Below are positions 6,760-13,686 of a DNA stretch of 13,823 bases, one piece after another; within the stretch, counting starts at the first letter, position 1, and each line of letters begins with the position of its first letter. Origin of the DNA: DAOTVS01 sp034436375. Its GTDB lineage: Bacteria > Chloroflexota > Anaerolineae > SpSt-313. The position numbers were made by a program, and so were the translations under genes. The stretch lies in assembly GCA_034436375.1 (NCBI GenBank), contig DAOTVS010000251.1, positions 1 through 13,823 on the forward strand. The letters run 5' to 3'. The notes beneath the pieces were generated by a model. It saw only the letters and a list, made by a program, of their open reading frames with translations, was not told the DNA's origin and ran no database searches.

Positions 6760-7602
6760 TTAGTACTTGAGGGCGCCCGCAGTGAGGCCTTTGATGAACT
6801 CTTTTTGCAGGGCAATGTAAACGATCAGCACCGGGATCGTCGCCCACGCCAGGGCCGCTGCCAACTGCCCATACTCGATCTTGTACTGGCCGACGAATGT
6901 GATCAGGCCCAGAGGTACCGTCTTGCGCAGATCGTTCTGGATCAGCGTCAGGGCCAGGATCAACTCGTTCCAGTTGCCCAGAAAGAGGAAGATGCCCACG
7001 GTGGCGATGGCTGGGCGGGCGAGCGGCATCATGATCCGCGCATAGATGTTAAGGTGCGAACAGCCGTCAATTTTGGCCTGGTCCAGCAGTTCCTGAGGAA
7101 CCGTGCGGAAGAAGCTGGTCAGGATAAAGGTCGTGCTGATCATGCCGAACGCTGTGTAGGCCAGGATGAGGGCATAGAGCGTGTCCAACAGACCCAGTTG
7201 CTTCATCGTCAGGAAGAGTGGGATCAGCACCGTCTGCCCGGGGATCATGATGCCCAATAGCAGGATATTGAAGATCAGATTGCGACCTCTGAAGTTCAGC
7301 CGCGCGAAAGCATAGGCGGCCAGGGAGGAAATCAGGATCGTCAACACCAGGGCATTGAGGGTTACGGCAAAACTGTTCCGGAACAGGACAGTGAAATTGG
7401 CCTTTTGCCAGGCGACGATATAGTTCGACCACTGCAGGCTCTTGGGTACCAGCAACACTGTGAACGTGTCCTGCTGCTTGGCCAGCGAGAGAACGATCAT
7501 GTACCAGAAGGGAATCATACAGATCAACGCCACTGCAGTGACCACCACTAACTTGAGCAATCGACTGGGGAGTTGCTTCAGAGTGCGATTCCAAACGCTC
7601 AT
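6760..7602 (-). CDS. carbohydrate-type ABC transporter permease (MalG/UgpE-like)
   Basis: This 280-residue inner-membrane protein is the second permease of a CUT1-type ABC importer. It has about six hydrophobic segments, the first at 17-40. The cytoplasmic EAA loop that contacts the ATPase is at 170-196 (ELLDQAKIDG at 171-180, then ARIMMPLARP). The C-terminal QKEFIKGLTAGALKY is typical of the MalG side of this family. ATG 7602 overlaps the stop of the preceding permease as ATGA, indicating coupled translation. The ATPase of the transporter is not encoded in the window. The substrate is unknown; similarity to sugar and glycerol-phosphate importers does not prove a sugar. Confidence 0.94.
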   Translation of the reverse strand: MSVWNRTLKQLPSRLLKLVVVTAVALICMIPFWYMIVLSLAKQQDTFTVLLVPKSLQWSNYIVAWQKANFTVLFRNSFAVTLNALVLTILISSLAAYAFARLNFRGRNLIFNILLLGIMIPGQTVLIPLFLTMKQLGLLDTLYALILAYTAFGMISTTFILTSFFRTVPQELLDQAKIDGCSHLNIYARIMMPLARPAIATVGIFLFLGNWNELILALTLIQNDLRKTVPLGLITFVGQYKIEYGQLAAALAWATIPVLIVYIALQKEFIKGLTAGALKY

Positions 7603-8540
7603 ATCTCCGACTCCCGTTCCATAACACGCCGCTGCAGGATCGACATGGCCATCGTGCCGATCAACAGGACGACAGCGATGGCACTCGCAATGCCCATGTG
7701 GTTAAAGCGGAAAGCCTCATAGTAGAGCAGAGAGGAGATGGTCTCCGTCGCATGATTGGGCCCACCGCTCGTCATGACATAGATAATCTCAAACACCTTC
7801 AGGGCGCCGATGAGCGTCAGGGTGGCGACGAGCGCGATCACCGGGCGCAGCAGCGGCAAGGTGATGTGCCAGATCACGCCCAGGTCTGAGGCACCGTCGA
7901 TTTTGGCTGCCTCTTTCAGGTCCTCGAGGACATTCTGCAGCCCGGCCAGAAACAAGACCATGCTGTAGCCGAACCCCTGCCAGACACTGACGCTGATGAC
8001 CGCGAACAAGGCCACCTGGCTATCGCCCAGCCACGGCCTGGCCAGCACCCCAAGGCCAATCTTCGTTAGCAAACCATTGAGCAGCCCAAAGTTGGGCTCG
8101 AAGATGCGCCCCCAGAGCAGCGAGACAACGGCGATCGACACCAGGACAGGGGTGAAGAAAAGAACCTTGAACATTTCCCGGCCCAGCAGCCGCGAGTCGA
8201 GCACCAGAGCCAAAATCAAGCCAAGAGCCGTCTGCAACGAGGTCTGCACAATGGCATACAGGATTGTATTCTTGGCCGCCGTCCAGAATACCCAATTGGA
8301 GAAAACATCATGGAGGTTACGCAGCCCAACGAACGTCATATCGTTCGAGAAACCGGTCCACTCATAAAAGCTAAGGCGGATGGTATATCCCAGGGGGTAG
8401 ATGAAGAAAAGGCAGAAGAAGACCACGACGGGCAGGATGAACAGATAGCCGATGTTGTCGTACTTTTGCTTGCGTCGTGCGTCTGCTTGTACCGGCCCAG
8501 TGGTCTGACTACTAAGATTATGGGAGTCGCTCACTCGCAT
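7599..8540 (-). CDS. carbohydrate-type ABC transporter permease (MalF/UgpA-like)
   Basis: This 313-residue inner-membrane permease pairs with the MalG-like protein that follows it. It has a hydrophilic N-terminal tail of about 28 residues and a first membrane span at about 31-52. The EAA loop is at 207-232 (LKEAAKIDGASDLG, then ITLPLLRP). The family hallmark VMTSGGPNHATETI is at 255-268. The start at ATG 8540 has only a weak ribosome-binding site (CCGAGAT), so expression may be lower than that of the solute-binding gene 82 bases upstream. A strong hairpin lies in that gap. Family assignment is firm; the substrate is not known. Confidence 0.94.
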   Translation of the reverse strand: MRVSDSHNLSSQTTGPVQADARRKQKYDNIGYLFILPVVVFFCLFFIYPLGYTIRLSFYEWTGFSNDMTFVGLRNLHDVFSNWVFWTAAKNTILYAIVQTSLQTALGLILALVLDSRLLGREMFKVLFFTPVLVSIAVVSLLWGRIFEPNFGLLNGLLTKIGLGVLARPWLGDSQVALFAVISVSVWQGFGYSMVLFLAGLQNVLEDLKEAAKIDGASDLGVIWHITLPLLRPVIALVATLTLIGALKVFEIIYVMTSGGPNHATETISSLLYYEAFRFNHMGIASAIAVVLLIGTMAMSILQRRVMERESEI

Positions 8541-8560
8541 ATCTCGGCCCCGCTTTCAGC

Positions 8561-8604
8561 ACGGGTCTCGGGGCCCCAACGACTGGCCGGAGCCCCGAGA
8601 CCGT
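8561..8604 (-). other. intercistronic hairpin between binding-protein and permease genes
   Basis: GGTCTCGGGGC (8564-8574) is a perfect 11-base reverse complement of GCCCCGAGACC (8592-8602). A further AC/GT pair can form outside one bulged G, and the central loop is about 17 bases. On the minus strand it lies 18 bases after the binding-protein stop and about 20 bases before the permease start. No T-run follows, so full termination is unlikely. By analogy with the malE-malF type of arrangement, it could protect the upstream mRNA and give more binding protein than permease. Confidence 0.75.
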
Positions 8605-8622
8605 ATGGGTGTCTGCGCCTGA

Positions 8623-10086
8623 TTAATCCTTGAGGAAGGGTAGTTCACCCTGGCGGGCCGACTTTTCGGTCGTGTCCATCACTTCTTCCGGAGTCACCTT
8701 GCCCTCACACAGCCCCTGGATGCCGGCCAACAGCGCCGCATTGGCCTGCGAGTCGTAGATCATGCGCGTAAAGGCATTTGGCTGCGCATCGACAAAGGCC
8801 TTCATTACTGGATCCTTGACGGTGCTCGTATCCCATGGGATAACGGGGATCTCACCTAGCGGCAGCCAGATTGCCTGGGCCTCCTTATCGAGGGAGAGGA
8901 AGCGGTACATGGCCAGGGCAGGGGCCAGGGCCTTGGAGTTCACCCAGAGGCCCCCGTTCTGCGAATAGTCACCCACGGCGACCGGGGTCGCCCCCTCCTT
9001 GACCTTAGGGAAAAGGAATACACCCGTATGATCGAAGAGGCCCGCGGGCCACTGATCGAGGCCCGAAAGCGCCCAGGAACCGTTGAGCATCATGGCCGCC
9101 TTCTCTGCCATGTACAAGTTCCCGGCATCGGTGGAACTGATGCCACTGATCCCATCGGCCAAGATGCCGCTGTCCAACAGATCTTTGAAGGCCTTCATGG
9201 TCGCCACCAAGCTGTCATCAGTCCACTTGGCTTGGCGCATATCCGCCGCCCGCAGCTTGTCCCCCGCGATCTGGGCAGCGAGGGTCAAAAACATATCGCC
9301 GGCCTGCCACTGGTCGCTCACTCCAAACACAAGAGGCTGGATCTTCTGCGCCCGCAGCGCTTTTGCCGCAGCCTTCAGTTCGTCAAGAGTCGTCGGCACT
9401 TGCACCCCGGCCTTCTCGAACAGGCTCTTGTTGTACCAGACCATGACATTGTTGACGCTGAGCGGCAAGGTGAAATAGTGCGAGCCGCCGTTCCAGCTAT
9501 CGGATTTGAGTGCCGAGGGGAGCAGCCCCTTCTTCCACTCGGTATCCATTTCCAGATAGGGCGCTAGGTCTACGAGTTGGCCGCCTGCCGCCAGGTCCAT
9601 GGTTGAGACCGCAGCTTCATAGATGTCGATGATGTCGGGCGCGTTGCCAGCAGCCAGGGCAGTCTTCACCATCTGCGGATACTGCCCCCACTCGATGTTG
9701 CGCCGCTCCAGATCGATCTCAAGATCGGGGTACATGCGTGTAATCCCGGGCAGTACCTTCATGATCGAATCGTTCTTCTGCGGCGTCCACGACCACCACA
9801 CGACCTTTTGTTTGCCCTTGGCCGCCTTGAGGGCATCGGGCGATAAGCTTGTGGATCCAGCGGCACTGGCCGTGGACTCGGTCGCCGCCGTAGGCTCAAC
9901 CGCTGTTGTGGGTGCCGCCGTCGGTGCCGTCGCTGCGGCTGCCGTTGGCGCGGCTGTTGCCGCCGTAGGTTGGACCGTCGGCTGGGCTGCGGGTGCACAA
10001 GCAGCCAGTGCAGTCCCGGCAAATGCGAGCAATGTGCCGCTCAGGAACGAGCGCCGGCTTATACGAATGGAACGGTTGACAGACAT
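8623..10086 (-). CDS. ABC transporter solute-binding lipoprotein (family 1, CUT1 type)
   Basis: This 487-residue secreted lipoprotein captures the solute for the two permeases downstream. The N-terminus has a twin-arginine motif (SRRSFLSG at 10-17), a hydrophobic stretch and a lipobox LAAC at 27-30, so Cys30 is the predicted lipidated residue. An Ala/Thr/Pro-rich linker (31-80) leads to the mature domain, which starts near 94 with KVVWWSW and has the fold pattern of family 1 extracellular solute-binding proteins (AAGNAPDIIDIYEAAV, PLSVNNVMVWYNKSLFEKAG, MLNGSW). ATG 10086 is chosen over upstream starts because AAGGAGGAG lies directly ahead and the signal sequence begins there. It is the first gene of the operon. 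The ligand cannot be read from the sequence. Confidence 0.95.
   Translation of the reverse strand: MSVNRSIRISRRSFLSGTLLAFAGTALAACAPAAQPTVQPTAATAAPTAAAATAPTAAPTTAVEPTAATESTASAAGSTSLSPDALKAAKGKQKVVWWSWTPQKNDSIMKVLPGITRMYPDLEIDLERRNIEWGQYPQMVKTALAAGNAPDIIDIYEAAVSTMDLAAGGQLVDLAPYLEMDTEWKKGLLPSALKSDSWNGGSHYFTLPLSVNNVMVWYNKSLFEKAGVQVPTTLDELKAAAKALRAQKIQPLVFGVSDQWQAGDMFLTLAAQIAGDKLRAADMRQAKWTDDSLVATMKAFKDLLDSGILADGISGISSTDAGNLYMAEKAAMMLNGSWALSGLDQWPAGLFDHTGVFLFPKVKEGATPVAVGDYSQNGGLWVNSKALAPALAMYRFLSLDKEAQAIWLPLGEIPVIPWDTSTVKDPVMKAFVDAQPNAFTRMIYDSQANAALLAGIQGLCEGKVTPEEVMDTTEKSARQGELPFLKD
9847..9996 (-). repeat. low-complexity Ala/Thr/Pro linker-coding segment
   Basis: This segment encodes residues 31-80 of the binding protein and is built from repeated PTAA/TAAP-like units with GCC/ACG codons. 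It is a flexible tether between the lipid anchor and the binding domain. Such tracts vary in length easily by slippage. Confidence 0.7.
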
Positions 10087-10108
10087 TATCTCCTCCTTGT
10101 CCACCGAT

Positions 10109-10139
10109 ATGGGATTATGGTCCCATGCCACAGTATGGC
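10109..10139. promoter_or_regulatory. two small inverted repeats in the leader of the ABC/URO-D operon
   Basis: ATGGGA (10109-10114) and TCCCAT (10121-10126) form a 6-base inverted repeat with a 6-base spacer. Directly next to it GCCA (10127-10130) and TGGC (10136-10139) form a second. They lie 10-40 bases upstream of the binding-protein Shine-Dalgarno, downstream of its candidate promoter. They could be an operator or a leader hairpin; neither is proven. Confidence 0.35.
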
Positions 10140-10147
10140 GGTCATCT

Positions 10148-10175
10148 TTGCGGGTTGCTGCTGCAGTGCTATAAT
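10148..10175 (+). promoter_or_regulatory. alternative plus-strand promoter-like sequence
   Basis: TTGCGG (10148-10153), a 16-base spacer and a perfect TATAAT (10170-10175) point toward the response-regulator gene. The leader would be about 140 bases. The -35 box is weak. It is listed because the -10 box is exact. Confidence 0.3.
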
Positions 10176-10209
10176 GGCTGGCAATAGTACTCCTCTGCAC
10201 CGTCTTGTC

Positions 10210-10237
10210 GTGACCGCGCGTCTGTACCCATTATAAC
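10210..10237 (+). promoter_or_regulatory. candidate promoter of the response-regulator gene
   Basis: GTGACC (10210-10215) matches TTGACA at four of six positions. After a 16-base spacer, TATAAC (10232-10237) matches the -10 consensus at five of six. The predicted start near 10244 leaves a leader of about 78 bases to ATG 10322. The -10 box overlaps the minus-strand candidate at 10230-10235. Confidence 0.4.
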
Positions 10238-10258
10238 GGACGGACGTCTCCGATTCCA
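10230..10258 (-). promoter_or_regulatory. candidate promoter of the ABC/URO-D operon
   Basis: On the minus strand a perfect TATAAT (10235-10230) is preceded, at 17 bases, by TGGAAT (10258-10253), a weak -35 box. Transcription would start near 10223 and give a leader of about 137 bases containing the inverted repeats at 10109-10139. A weak -35 box often means an activator is needed. Confidence 0.4.
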
Positions 10259-10266
10259 TAGGGATC

Positions 10267-10300
10267 TGGCCAACAGGTGGACAAGAGGTGGCCAATTGGC
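10267..10300. promoter_or_regulatory. repeated TGGCCAA sites and a palindrome upstream of the response regulator
   Basis: TGGCCAA occurs at 10267-10273 and again at 10289-10295, 22 bases apart, which is about two helical turns. The second copy runs into a perfect 10-base palindrome GCCAATTGGC (10291-10300). The spacing would suit a dimeric DNA-binding protein. This is a pattern-based suggestion only. Confidence 0.3.
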
Positions 10301-10321
10301 AGGGACTCGTCACAAGGCCCA

Positions 10322-11596
10322 ATGAACAGAGACATCTTCGCACGTCACGTCAGGGATGCTCTCATCCACCTATATGACCACGTGTACTTGCAGGGTCACC
10401 CGCTTTCAGAATTACTGTCTACCGAAGCGGGGCACGAAGCTCGTGGGCGAACGCTCCACCGAGCTCTCATGGAAGCCATCGAGGCTCTGCGGCCCGCTGA
10501 TGATGTGCCACCCCGCGCCCCAGCCTGGCGCCCGTTCCGCGTCCTCTTTCTCCGATATATCGAGACGCTGGATACAATCCAGATCGCCGAACAACTTGCC
10601 ATCAGCCCGCGACAGGTACGCCGGGAACATAGCCGGGGCGTGGACATGGTGGTGGATATCCTCTGGGATCGCTACCGACAGGCCAGCGATCAGGGTGAAA
10701 TGTTGCCCGGGGAGGAAGATTCGCCGGCTACTGAATCGCTGCTCGATGCGGCAGTCAGCCGGCTGGGCCTGGCGACCGCGAGCGCTCTGACCCCCCTGCC
10801 CGAGACAATCCAGGGTGCGATAGCCGTCGTTTCGGGCTTGGCCACCGGTAAGGGTGTAAGGCTGTTGGCATTGCCTGCTGTTGGCCTGCCGCCGGTCGCG
10901 ATCGATCGGGTTGTCCTGCGGCAGGTGCTGCTCAATGTGTTGACTCACCTGCTGGACAACATGGCTGGAGGCGCGCTCGAATTGCGGGCTGAGATGCGCG
11001 AGGGAAAGGTAGCTGTGACGGTGGAGGTTGCATCCGGGAGGACCAAACCAGACCTCCAAAGCGACCGCATGTTGGTGGCCCAGCACTTGTTGGAGATGCA
11101 GGAAGGACAGCTCTGGGGTGCCATGACGTCCACGGGAAAACCGGCCGTTCACGTGCTACTGCCGGTGCTGCCTCCGACGACGGTGCTGGTGATCGACGAC
11201 GATCAGGATATGCTCCGCCTTTTCCAGCGCTACCTGGGCGGGGGCTCCTATCAGGTCGTGACAGCGACAAGCGGCGAGGAAGCATTGCGTGTTGTCAGTG
11301 AGTTGCCACTCCAGGCGATCACCCTCGACGTGATGATGCCCTCGCAGGATGGCTGGGAAGTCCTGCAACTGCTCAAGAACCACCCGGCCACGCAGCATGT
11401 CCCGATCATCGTCTGTTCGGTTTTGCGTGAAAGGGACCTGGCTCTTTCGCTGGGAGCGGCCGAGTTTCTGCCCAAGCCTGTCACCCAGATGGCGCTGCTG
11501 GCTGCGCTGGCGCACTGTGGGGCAGTTGCAGGGCCTCCAGGCCAGCCCGCAGATAACGCATCAACTCCCCAATCGAAAGGCCTTTGCCCCGGGTAA
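10322..11596 (+). CDS. response regulator: sigma-like HTH, degenerate ATPase domain, C-terminal receiver
   Basis: This 424-residue cytoplasmic signalling protein has its receiver at the C-terminus. Residues 1-60 hold a domain (LYDHVYLQGHPLSELL at 17-32) that I recall from Chloroflexota regulators. Residues 70-118 form a sigma-70 region 4-like helix-turn-helix (IAEQLAISPRQVRRE at 88-102). Residues about 180-282 look like a HATPase domain that has lost its G-boxes and the second N-box Asn (QVLLNVLTHLLDN). The receiver, 286-400, is intact: Asp292/Asp293, phospho-acceptor Asp336 in LDVMMP, Ser366 and Lys385. ATG 10322 is preferred over GTG 10277, which lacks a ribosome-binding site. It is divergent from the ABC/URO-D operon and overlaps the kinase gene tail to tail by 116 bp. 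It is a plausible DNA-binding regulator, but its targets are unknown. Confidence 0.88.
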   Translation: MNRDIFARHVRDALIHLYDHVYLQGHPLSELLSTEAGHEARGRTLHRALMEAIEALRPADDVPPRAPAWRPFRVLFLRYIETLDTIQIAEQLAISPRQVRREHSRGVDMVVDILWDRYRQASDQGEMLPGEEDSPATESLLDAAVSRLGLATASALTPLPETIQGAIAVVSGLATGKGVRLLALPAVGLPPVAIDRVVLRQVLLNVLTHLLDNMAGGALELRAEMREGKVAVTVEVASGRTKPDLQSDRMLVAQHLLEMQEGQLWGAMTSTGKPAVHVLLPVLPPTTVLVIDDDQDMLRLFQRYLGGGSYQVVTATSGEEALRVVSELPLQAITLDVMMPSQDGWEVLQLLKNHPATQHVPIIVCSVLRERDLALSLGAAEFLPKPVTQMALLAALAHCGAVAGPPGQPADNASTPQSKGLCPG

Positions 11597-13682
11597 CGCC
11601 CGCCAAGCTTGCTGAGATCACCTCGCCATCAAGCCCCTTGGCCGTGATCACGATCACCGGGATGTCCCGCAGTGTAGGGTCGGCCCGCATTCGTTCCAGC
11701 AACTGGTAGCCATTCAGCCTGGGCATCATGAGATCCATGATCACTACGTCGGGCCGGCTTGTCTGCAGGAACTGCCAGGCCTCCTCGCCATCATAGGCGC
11801 TGTGCACCCGATAGCGTCTCGCTTCGCCCTTGATCATGCGAGTCAGAAGACGGATCACCTCAGGCTCATCATCGATCACGAGCAGATCCCGCACGTGTGG
11901 GCCCACCCGGTCCAGCGCCGCCAGAAATCGCTCGCGCAGAACGGGCTTGACCAGATAGCTGGCTACACCCAGTTCGTCGCCCGCGGTCTCTCCCCCGGCA
12001 AGAGAGCAACAGAACAGCGGTACATCGGCTAATCCTGCCACACCCTTCACCAGCCGGTCCCCAGCTTCCTGCTGTGAGCGCGCCACGAAAATCGCCGCAT
12101 GTACCGGCTCGGTGCTGGCCAGTTGCTGCACTTCGCGCTCATCGGCAGCCACCAAAACCCGGTAGTCATCCAGGTAACGCTGGAACAGATGGGCAGCGCG
12201 CTCGTTATCGCTGATAACAATGACGGTCCCGGCGCTATCCGCAGTCTTTGCCGGGCGCGCCCATGTCTCCCACGCTGGAGGAAGCTGCCCAAAGGCCAGG
12301 TCATCGCGCAAGGGCAAGCGAAACCAGAAGGTGCTACCTTCGCCCTGGCAGCTTCTGGCACCCATGTAGCCGCCATGAAGCTCAACGAACTTGCGGCTGA
12401 TCGCCAACCCCAGCCCGCTGCCTCCCTCCCGGCGCCGAGGTGAGCCGTCCACCTGGCGGAATTCCTCAAAGACCTTTGGCATGTCTTTGGCCGCGATCCC
12501 CACGCCAGTATCGGTAACGGAAATGGTCACATCCCGCTCATCAGCCCTGGCATCGATGGTGATGCCGCCACGATCAGTGAAGCGAGCAGCATTGTTCAAC
12601 AGGTTGATCAATACCTGCCGTAAGCGCGTTCGGTCTGCCCGTATCAAGGGGAGGTCCGACGGGATCTCTGTAGTCAGTGAGAGATGTTTGCGCTCCAGTA
12701 GGTACGAGACTGTTGTCACTGCTTCACTCACCACATCAGCTAACGCCAACGGCTCTTTCACCAAGCCCATGCGTCCGGCCTCGATCTGACTGAGATCCAG
12801 CACATCATCAACCAACTGCGATAGATGCCGGGCGCTGCGGTAGATCGCCTCCACGTCACCCCGGTAAGTCGCCGGCAGAGATTGTCCTCCATAGGTATGG
12901 GGTGCCATGAACATCATCTCGCTAAAGCCGATGATCAGGTTCAGAGGAGTACGCAGTTCATGGCTTATATTGGCGGCAAACTCGGCTTTCAGCCGGCGGG
13001 CCTCATCGGCAGCCTGACGAGCACGCTCTAACTCGGTGCTCATCCTCTCAAGGCGAGCATAGGCCGCTCGTAGATCTTTGACTGTCCGCTGGAGTTCACC
13101 CCGCTGTACCATGAGATCGTCAGCCCGACTCCGGGCCTGCTCGTAGCTCATCCAGGACCAATGTAGCGTTGTACGTAGGGGATGGGTCGCTGTCCAGGTC
13201 AGGAGAGCGATAGCGGCCGCCAGGGCGCCTGCAAAGCTTGCCAGGGAAGGCGGCACCAGGCCGTACACCGCTGCAAGCCACAGTGCGATGGAGATAGCTG
13301 CTGCCGCCACGAACCCAAGGGCGGGTGAGATGAACAACCCGGCTGTACCGGCAATTAGCCCCAGCAAAGTTACGGTCGGTGTGTCAGGCACCGTCCAGAT
13401 GATCAGACTCGTGGCGATGGATTGTGCTATCAGGAATAGCCAGGCTGCTGGCAGGAAGCTCAGGTGCGGAGTTGCCCAGAAGACGAGACCACCCGTAGCC
13501 ATGAGCACCAGGGGGCCCAGCCAGCCACGAAAGCTACTGGCTTGTAGCGAAATCACCCACCAAAGCCACCCCCCGGCAAAGGTGGCTGCTGCCAGCCGCC
13601 GCAGGGTGACCGCACGAAGCCATTCCCAATCCTCAGCGTAGGGCCAGCCGACACTGACCCTTGCAGCAGACTTGTTGGCCAC
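11481..13682 (-). CDS. membrane hybrid histidine kinase with two receiver domains
   Basis: This 733-residue sensor kinase has several hydrophobic segments at about 30-165 and no periplasmic sensor domain, then a coiled-coil-like region at 180-232. The HisKA domain has phospho-acceptor His241 in NISHELRTPLN. The HATPase domain has N-box Asn360/Asn364, DTGVG at 391-395 and GSGLGL at 421-426. Receiver 1 (485-593) is degenerate: it keeps Asp492 and Lys579 but has IFVARS where the phospho-acceptor Asp should be. Receiver 2 (598-718) has Asp604/Asp605, Asp650 in IMDLMMP and Thr680, but lacks the conserved Lys and ends in GLSIGELMRYLRAGL. The start is GTG 13682 with GGAG seven bases upstream. It likely exchanges phosphate with the convergent response regulator, but that pairing is inferred from position only. 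Confidence 0.92.
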   Translation of the reverse strand: MANKSAARVSVGWPYAEDWEWLRAVTLRRLAAATFAGGWLWWVISLQASSFRGWLGPLVLMATGGLVFWATPHLSFLPAAWLFLIAQSIATSLIIWTVPDTPTVTLLGLIAGTAGLFISPALGFVAAAAISIALWLAAVYGLVPPSLASFAGALAAAIALLTWTATHPLRTTLHWSWMSYEQARSRADDLMVQRGELQRTVKDLRAAYARLERMSTELERARQAADEARRLKAEFAANISHELRTPLNLIIGFSEMMFMAPHTYGGQSLPATYRGDVEAIYRSARHLSQLVDDVLDLSQIEAGRMGLVKEPLALADVVSEAVTTVSYLLERKHLSLTTEIPSDLPLIRADRTRLRQVLINLLNNAARFTDRGGITIDARADERDVTISVTDTGVGIAAKDMPKVFEEFRQVDGSPRRREGGSGLGLAISRKFVELHGGYMGARSCQGEGSTFWFRLPLRDDLAFGQLPPAWETWARPAKTADSAGTVIVISDNERAAHLFQRYLDDYRVLVAADEREVQQLASTEPVHAAIFVARSQQEAGDRLVKGVAGLADVPLFCCSLAGGETAGDELGVASYLVKPVLRERFLAALDRVGPHVRDLLVIDDEPEVIRLLTRMIKGEARRYRVHSAYDGEEAWQFLQTSRPDVVIMDLMMPRLNGYQLLERMRADPTLRDIPVIVITAKGLDGEVISASLAGVTRGKGLSIGELMRYLRAGLEALQLPHSAPAQPAAPSG

Positions 13683-13686
13683 GGAT

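Noticed and set aside
10277..10321. GTG start 45 bases upstream for the response regulator
   Set aside because: No Shine-Dalgarno precedes it, and the extra residues run through the candidate operator palindrome. ATG 10322 has AAGG just upstream and begins the recognisable domain.
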